DNA of 64,000 nt, taken from positions 16,693,001 to 16,757,000 of the forward strand of contig NC_065573.1 of assembly GCF_937616625.2 (NCBI RefSeq). Direction: 5' to 3'. Position 1 is the stretch's first letter; every line of letters begins with the position of its first letter. This DNA comes from Mercurialis annua. Its lineage: Eukaryota; Streptophyta; Magnoliopsida; Malpighiales; Euphorbiaceae. The notes beneath the pieces are model-generated. The model had not been told where the DNA came from. It searched no databases and was given only the letters and a program-made list of their open reading frames with translations. The translations under genes were made by a program, and so were the position numbers. Below, piece after piece: positions 57,574 through 64,000 of this stretch.

Positions 57574-59760
57574 TGTTTTTCAAACAGGTAAAAAGTGATA
57601 AGGGACTCAAGGTCCTATGATGATTTTTAGAGAAATTTGTCCGAGTGACGAGATAGAGATCTGCATGTTTGAATTCAAGCGGGGTAGTTCAATGCACAGT
57701 GACGAATTTCAGGGATCAAAGCGTAATTGTAAACACCAATTTTCTGGACAAGTAAATAGTGACAAGGATTGAAGCGTCTAATAATGATCTCAAGAGAAAT
57801 TCGTCTAGGTGACGAGCTTGTGACCCGCTTGTTTGGATTCAAGCTGGTTAGATTAGTGCGCAATTGCAAATTTGAAGTATTGAAACGTAATTAGCCGCAA
57901 GTAGCCTATAAAAATCCAAAGAGATTGTGATTTAAGTCTGAAAAATTAGACTAATTGCAATATCTTAGAAGTTTATGGGTCAATTTACAAGTTAGACGAG
58001 TTAGATTGACCATACCAAAACCCTTAGGGTCCTAAAAGCCATTTTTAACACCTTTGGGCACCAAAATAAACTTTTAACCCCTTTTTACTTTGCATGCTTA
58101 AATTATTACGAATTTAATTAAATAAATACTTCAAATAGATGTCGAATCTAATCCTAACTTCAATTAGAATTCTTAGCTAATCACTCCACACACTTGTACA
58201 ATTCCTATTCAACTCTAACACTCATTAACAGACTCCTAACCTAACTCTGACTCTAAGGTAAAACTAACTTTAATATAACCTTTATAAATAAAACACTAAC
58301 ACAGCCTAGCTAAGGGTCGAACCGGTCGCACCTGGAAAAGCATAATCAAACCCTAGAAACCCCTACCATAGCCGAACCACCCCCCACATAAACACACACA
58401 CACAAGTCGATCAAACAAGCTAGAAATGCTTCAATCAACGCATTGTTGCACATCGATCCTAAACTTGATTCCACATCTAGATCTCCAAAAAACGAGCCAA
58501 GGACTCAGAACGATACTTTTAAGGATCCAAATCTTCTTTCCATCACTTTTTTCCATGTTTAATTTAGAACTGCTAAATTCCATATCTTAGATTGCATGTT
58601 TAGGTCGTTTTGCCAATTGCCATAAACTATATTCTTGCCATAACTGTTGTGTTTTTAAGCTTTAACATGATTGTCGTAAAATTGACTTAAAAACTATTCA
58701 TAGGATGTTTTTGATATGTTTAATATAGCAAAACTATTTGTTTCTTATGCTTAGAACGCATGCTTATAGCTTGAATTTCCATGATTTCCATGTTCTTAGT
58801 TGTTTTGTCATGATTGCAATGAAATCAACTTAGAAACATGTATTTAGGGTTTTTAATTTAGTTTTCAACATTGTATTTCGATTCCAGTATGTTCCAGTGT
58901 GTTTTGGTGCATTTTAATTCAGTTTTGACTGTTTTTGTATGAAACCCGATCCAAAAACGATTAATCCCTCAGGTTGAGTATGGTGGCACCAGCGACACTC
59001 CATGGTGGCGCCACCATGGTGTCCCTGTTCTTCGTTCCAGCCGCTTCTTGGTCTTCCAAACACAATTCAAATCTTGTTTTTGTATTCGTTTGGAATTCAA
59101 AATTGGGTCTCGTTTGAGCCCATACATGAAATTAGTTGTAAGATTTGATTTAATGTTGTAATGGGTTAAAACCAATTTATTTTGGGCCTAGAAGCCCAAA
59201 TTTGTAACCCGCACATGCCAACCGGGCCCTAAAGCCCAAGCTTTCCAGAGATCAAAATACTCCAAAAGTTACTCGGAATTGACCCTAATTCAAACCGATG
59301 GATTCGTATCGAAAACACAAAGAACTTCCGTGTTCTGACCGAGTCCAGATTCCGATCACATAGACTGACAAATGATGGACGAGTGCCAGACACTCTAGGT
59401 CTATTATAAAGTATTTCTAACCTTATATGTATATAAACTGCCCATGTTTATGTTTATACGCTTTTCAAAGCATGTCCAAATCCAATATTAACAGGCTAAT
59501 AAACTTAACCACGTTAACTTAGTGTTAAATCCAACAAGTCCATCAAATCACTTAGAAATTATAGGATTGCCATGAAAATGTAATAATGGTTGTATAAGAA
59601 TTCAAGATAACTTAATAAAATCAACCTCACATATACATTCAGTTTAGTCTTTGTGCATGCAAAATGATAAAGTCCCACCACTGTATGCTATATGATAGAA
59701 ACCACCAAAATTAGATGAATGTTTAGGAGACATCTATCTAAGCTGAGGCGTATCACAAAT
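57574..59760 (+). repeat. Dispersed LTR-like repeat, second copy (inverted relative to 15359-23395)
   Basis: Starts TGTAGACACCTGTTTTTCAA. Corresponding blocks with the minus-strand copy run to about 59600. It includes a near-palindrome CCATGGTGGCGCCACCATGG at 58999-59018, whose partner in the other copy is AGTGGCGCCACT near 21914. A weaker third copy of the last part lies around 60470-60590. No coding. Confidence 0.6.
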
Positions 59761-59803
59761 GACCAAATATCATAACGCCCGGGTCAAGGAGAGAGGTTTT
59801 ATA

Positions 59804-59998
59804 GAAGACGACTTAGTCTTGAAGAAAGCATAAATAGGTAGACGAGCCGTAGGGGTTGGCAAGTTGGAGGCCAACTGGGACGAGTCATACCGAGTAGTGC
59901 AAGTTGTAGGAAAAGGGGCTTACAAGATAGCATATCTAGGAGGCACCCCCTTACCTAGAACATGGAATGTAGAAAAGTTGAAGAAGTATCTTCAATGA
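59804..59998 (+). pseudogene. C-terminal end of a Tat-lineage Ty3/gypsy pol
   Basis: Reading from 59804: EDDLVLKKA, stop, then GKLEANWDESYRVVQVVGKG, AYKIAYLGGTPLPRTWNVEK, LKKYLQ and TGA at 59996-59998. GKLEANWxxPY and LPRTWN are signatures of the integrase tail of Tat/Ogre-type elements. An in-frame TAA (59831-59833) and the absence of anything upstream show it is a fragment. Its place next to the LTR-like repeat suggests that repeat belongs to the same lineage. Confidence 0.8.
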
Positions 59999-60595
59999 AG
60001 GACGTAACAATCACCTATAAAGTTATATCTTTTTCTTACATTATATTTATTTTTTCACATTTGTCCACGTTCGCACTCTTACCCCTCTGTCCAGCAACCA
60101 TACGCCGCTATCTGACGTAGCCATGGCACCATGTTCAATTGACGTCATGGACCATGATGCTAACTTTATGATCCATCAACTACATTTTGCATTTTCTACT
60201 TCATCTGGACTCTAAATCACCCCCTCTTTTGACTAGTAGATTTATGTCGACGAGCATAACTTTTATTGTTTTATGACTAGTTCTTGATTTTGTCTATATT
60301 GACAAAAAAAATATTAGACATATAGAGGCTCAAATGTATGTTAGCCTTGCATGTATAAATCAATATTTAAGGATGTTGTACTTCTTATTACTTTAGAACA
60401 TGTATATATTCAATTTTGCAGAACTAATCAGATAATTGTGTTAATTAGTTTGAAATTAATTAGACATATAAACTCTTGGATTGCCACGCAAACTGTAATT
60501 AATGGTTGTATTGACATTTAAGACTGTAATTATCAAAATCAACATCTCTTAGACATCTGATTTAGACTTTATGCATGTAATTTAAATAAAATTAA

Positions 60596-61539
60596 GGCTT
60601 AATTACTTAAAATAAACCCACCTTGTAACAATTTTTCGTTTATACCCCGATTTAGTAAAAAGTTCATTTATACCTTTTTTTTTATTTTTCATTTTCGTCT
60701 CTACTCTAAAGAGCTAACTTGACCTCTTTTCATTTGAAAAAATATTTGAAATGATCCTTTATATTTAGCTTATATTCTAATTAAACATTAATATTATTAA
60801 TTGAACAAAAACACCCCCTTCCTCACAAAAATCAATAAATAATAACAATGTACATTTTTTTAAAAAAAATAATTTTTTTCGATTTCAAAACCCGCTCAAG
60901 GAGGAGCTCGAGCAGCTCCTTCTTCATGGAAGGAGGAGCAACAGGAGGAGCTCGCGCAGCTGTTCCTTTCATGGAAGGAGGAGCAGATCTGCTGGAAGGA
61001 GGAGCTCGAGCAGCTTCTCCTTCATGGAAGGAGGAGCAGGTCCGCTCCTCCTTCATTGGAGCTGCTGCTCCTCCGTGAGAGGAGGAGCATCAGCTCCTTC
61101 TCAGGCAAGGAGGAGGTTTTTCTCCTCGCCTGAGAATCGGAAAAAATATTATTTTTTTTAAAATTAAGTAGACGGTTTGTAAATTAGAGAAATACGGTTT
61201 AATTTTAAAAAAAAAAATTAAGTAGACGGTTTGTAAATTTAATTTACCTAAATTTTAAATAAAGTTTTTAAAAATAATTAATTATTAGGACTTATTTGAA
61301 TATTTTTAAAGTTGGAGAACATGTTTGTATTTTTTCAAATAGAAAAAAATATGATATAGCCCTTTTATTTAATTATTTATGATGTTTCATCTTTTAATTA
61401 ATTTAATTGTCAAAAATTTAAATTTTGGGATAGAGACGAAAACGAAAAATCAAAAAAAGGGTACAAATGAACCTTTTCCGAAGTCAGGATATAAACGAAA
61501 AAATGTTATAAGATGGGGTTTTTTTTAAGTAATTAGACC
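60596..61539. mobile_element. MULE-like foldback element with a GC-rich repeat insert
   Basis: Left end GGCTTAATTACTTAAAATAA, inverted right end GGTCTAATTACTTAAAAAAA. The 9-mer TAAAATTAA flanks it at 60587-60595 and 61540-61548. Arms of about 130 bp contain TTTTTCGTTTATA and CATTTTCGTCTCTA in inverted order. The 245-bp centre (60890-61135) is quite different: GC-rich, made of GGAGGAGC units. Confidence 0.85.
60890..61135 (+). repeat. GGAGGAGC/GCTCCTCC repeat cluster
   Basis: About five units around TTCATGGAAGGAGGAGC, each with GCTCGAGCAGCTCC-type partners. It ends in a strong hairpin, TTCTCAGGCAAGGAGGAG / CTCCTCGCCTGAGAA (61100-61135). Both strands are open over much of it (plus: EGGA.. repeats), which follows from the repeat and is no proof of a protein. 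Confidence 0.8.
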
Positions 61540-62375
61540 TAAAATTAACTTTTGTCTGTATTTACTAGAAACCTATAAGATTAGATGCTTGTTTAGAAAT
61601 GTTAGTTTATAATATATTGCATGTTTACGGTGTATTGCATGTTTATATTATTTTCCGACCATTTATTTTCAGTATTTACAGTCTAGTTGTTTTATTATGA
61701 TAAGATGTTATTACATGTATAACATGGATTATCTACTTGGTGTATACTAGTAAATTAATAAACTTTTGCAAGTACAAGAATTAATTGTGTCTAAAAATCC
61801 AAATCTTTTGTTCTGATGCACGACGTCTAATGCATTTATAAGCGAATGAGGCGTTTAGTTGGTAGAAATGCATTCCTAGTCCGACTGCTTCATTTTCAGT
61901 TAAACCTACCATGTTTCCTTATGTATGAGCGAACTGCGCAACCCCACGGCTTTTAGAGGTGGCCACAGTTAACAACCCGACGGTTTCGGTTCCGAACTGC
62001 TGGATAACAGTTCGAGGAAAATTGAAATCGGCCCAAAAGTATTTTTTCCATTCTTACATTAATTTATTTGTTCATTTTTTACACACTTATTTCCATTTTA
62101 CACTAATTTATTAAATCAAATAATATATACAAAACAATCTTCTAGATTCCCATTTCCATTTCGAGTCCTATTTCTAAACTTGAATCAAATATTTCTGTCC
62201 CATTTCTAAACTTGAATCAAACACCTCTTAATGGTATAGTCTAATCTATATTTATCAATGCGAGATTCTCTCTAATATTTTGAATTTGGTTTATTGAATT
62301 GATTTCTAGGAGTCTTAAGAAGTGGCTCGCCCAAGACTTAGGTTGACTGAGCCTTGGAGGCTCAGTTTCCATCAA
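61540..62375. other. Gene-free spacer
   Basis: AT-rich, no coding. 61550-61640 weakly resembles 59690-59740, the end of the LTR-like repeat. Confidence 0.4.
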
Positions 62376-62725
62376 TCTATACTTTATATAAAAGCACGGA
62401 TGGAAGGGGGACATACAAATTTACTGAATAATCCTTTAGTTTACTGCTAAATAAAGGTTTTATAGTTATTAACTAATTAGTTATTTAATTAAGCACTATT
62501 TTAATTATAATCCTAATTAGAATAGATAACTAAATTATCTCCAATTTAGTTTTTAGTATGTAAAAATAACTAAATTGTCTCCAAATTATTAGGAATACCT
62601 AACTTTTAGTTTGATCGAACTACAAAATTAAAATATTATATTTGGTCAATATATTATTAATTAAATTTCTATCTTATTATTATTAAAGATATTATTAATA
62701 AAATTAAGTTAATTATGGTTATTTC
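62376..62725 (+). mobile_element. Helitron 5' half, second copy
   Basis: TCTATACTTTATATAAAAGC at 62376 with A before it. About 350 bp match the minus-strand Helitron at 4290-4833 (for instance ACTGAATAATCCTTT and TAACTAAATTATCTCCAATT). Similarity stops near TTAATTATGGTTATT, and no CTAG end follows. Confidence 0.72.
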
Positions 62726-62779
62726 TAAAATGGAGCGGAGAGTAATAATTTTTAACTTAAGTTTGACAACAATTTTCCT

Positions 62780-64000
62780 AAGGGTGCGTTTGGATAAGGG
62801 TGGATTTGGATTTAGATTTGAGCCAAATCCTCTGTTTGGATTGGAAAATTTGTTGGATTTGGAAATTTTTTCCTGAAGGATCAGGCTCATCCTCTTTCGA
62901 GGTACCTGCTGCCGCCGTTTGGTGGAAATTTTTTTCGAATTTTTTTAATCCCTATATTTTTTCTGGAATATTTTTTTCGATTTTTTCCGAAAAAATTTCT
63001 CGACAGTAATTTTTCCCGATTTTTTTTGAAGTATTAGGTTCATCCTCTTCCGAGATAACCTCTGCCGGCGTCCGACAAAAAAAACATTCCGATAATTTTT
63101 TTCCATTCTTTTAATCCACATATTTTTTCTGAAAATTGTTTTCCGAATTTTTTTCTGGAGGATCAGACTCCTCCTCTTTCGAGGTACCCGTTGTCGGCGT
63201 CCGACCGAAAATTGTTTTTCGACAATATTTTTTCGAATTTTTTAATCTACAGATATTTTTTGAAAATGTTTTTCGGATTTTTCTTCTTCAATGGATCAGG
63301 CTCCTCTTCTTCCGAGGTACCCGCTATGGCCGTTTGACAAATTTTTTCCCAAAATTTTTTTTGACAAATTTTTTAACGATTTTTCAATAGGACCAGACTC
63401 CTATTTCGAGGTATCCGCAGCCTCTATTCGACTGGAATTTTTTCCGAATTTTTTTAATCCACATATTTTTTTGAAATTTTTTTCCAGAGGATTTGGCTCC
63501 TCCTTTTTCGAGGTACCTACTGCAGCCGTCAGACGAAATTTTTTTTTTTCAGAGGAGGAGATTTTGAAATATCCGCCGCCGCCCCCCGACATAAACTTTT
63601 TATTTTTATAATTTTTTCTAAAAAATAATTACAAAATTTTTGAAAAAAAATCCGTTAGAGGACAGTAGCGGATACCTTGGAATAGAAGGAGCAGATTTCT
63701 CCTGAGAAAAAAAAATTCGCAGGAAGGCGGCTGCAAATACCTCTTAAGAGGAGCAAGCTCCTTATTTCAGGAATTTCTTTTTTTGAAATTTTATTAAACT
63801 TTAAAAAATTATTCGGATTAATTTTATAAAATATTTAAAAATAATTTTAAAAAATTGGAAAATTTTCGTGTTGAAAAATTATTTCATTCAAAATTTCGAT
63901 TTGGTTTTATTTTAAGACAATGGAAACAAAATTGTTCAGATAAATTTGATCTTAATTTTTTTTTTTGGTTCGGTTTTGAACATAAAAAATTTAATTACAT
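62780..64000 (+). repeat. Degenerate repeat block, runs off the right edge
   Basis: After GGGTGCGTTTGGATAAGG (a common plant transposon start) come at least six diverged units of about 100-150 bp: GGATCAGGCTCATCCTCTTT, CGAGGTACCTGCTGCCGCCG, then a T-rich run with ATTTTTTTCGAATTTTTT. Unit starts are near 62877, 63028, 63160, 63293, 63390 and 63488, with weaker GGAGGAG/CTCC traces to 63770. Open frames here come from the repeat and encode nothing I recognise. Confidence 0.6.

Noticed and set aside
60832..61078. Gly/Ala/Ser-rich proteins on both strands
   Set aside because: Both are read-outs of the GGAGGAGC repeat within a MULE; composition explains them.
62800..63611. Overlapping Phe-rich open frames
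   Set aside because: Created by T-rich repeat units; no start context or motif.

Overview
The window is nuclear DNA from a flowering plant, almost certainly a eudicot. It is AT-rich, its genes have GT-AG introns, it encodes a plant PPR protein and a plant-only RNA polymerase V subunit, and most of it is plant-type transposons. I could not fix the species.

Three well-supported host genes are present. (1) 1-3503 (-): first six exons of condensin I subunit CAP-D2, running off the left edge. (2) 38903-40819 (+): an intronless E-class PPR protein that looks like the orthologue of Arabidopsis At2g35030. (3) 41990-45255 (-): a four-exon gene for the fifth subunit of Pol V (NRPE5). From memory, CAP-D2 and NRPE5 are near neighbours in Arabidopsis (At3g57060 and At3g57080), so the window looks like a conserved gene block blown apart by about 35 kb of repeats. 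A 48-residue membrane-type micro-protein (34962-35108) and unexplained coding-like pieces at 36491-36864 lie between them.

The rest is a transposon nest. Left: a MULE-like foldback next to CAP-D2 and a short Helitron (4290-4833). 6350-14516: an LTR fragment split by two Athila-type Ty3/gypsy elements in opposite orientation. 14535-15350: a hAT element. 15543-21437: a complete minus-strand Ty1/copia element with 5-bp target duplication, itself inserted in a dispersed LTR-like repeat (15359-23395). 24604-26815: a non-autonomous CACTA element carrying a hAT MITE and a Stowaway MITE. 27211-30505: the 5' half of another Athila element fused to a LINE that has lost its reverse transcriptase (30500-34010).

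Right of NRPE5: a MULE foldback in its promoter, then a second MULE foldback split by a young 9.8-kb non-coding gypsy-type element (46269-56073; LTRs near 99% identical, 5-bp target duplication), a tRNA-derived SINE, an inverted second copy of the LTR-like repeat, a Tat-lineage pol tail, a 944-bp MULE with a GC-rich repeat insert, a second Helitron 5' half, and a degenerate repeat block at the right edge.

Most interesting: two unrelated LTR families each carry clusters of 16-bp palindromes, and one breakpoint falls at the edge of such a palindrome; a gene of the RNA-directed DNA methylation machinery has its own upstream region packed with foldback elements and a young retrotransposon; the leader of the non-coding retrotransposon has seven 40-bp repeats that can each form a hairpin. 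I found no clearly new biological system, and no CRISPR, rRNA or intact tRNA gene.
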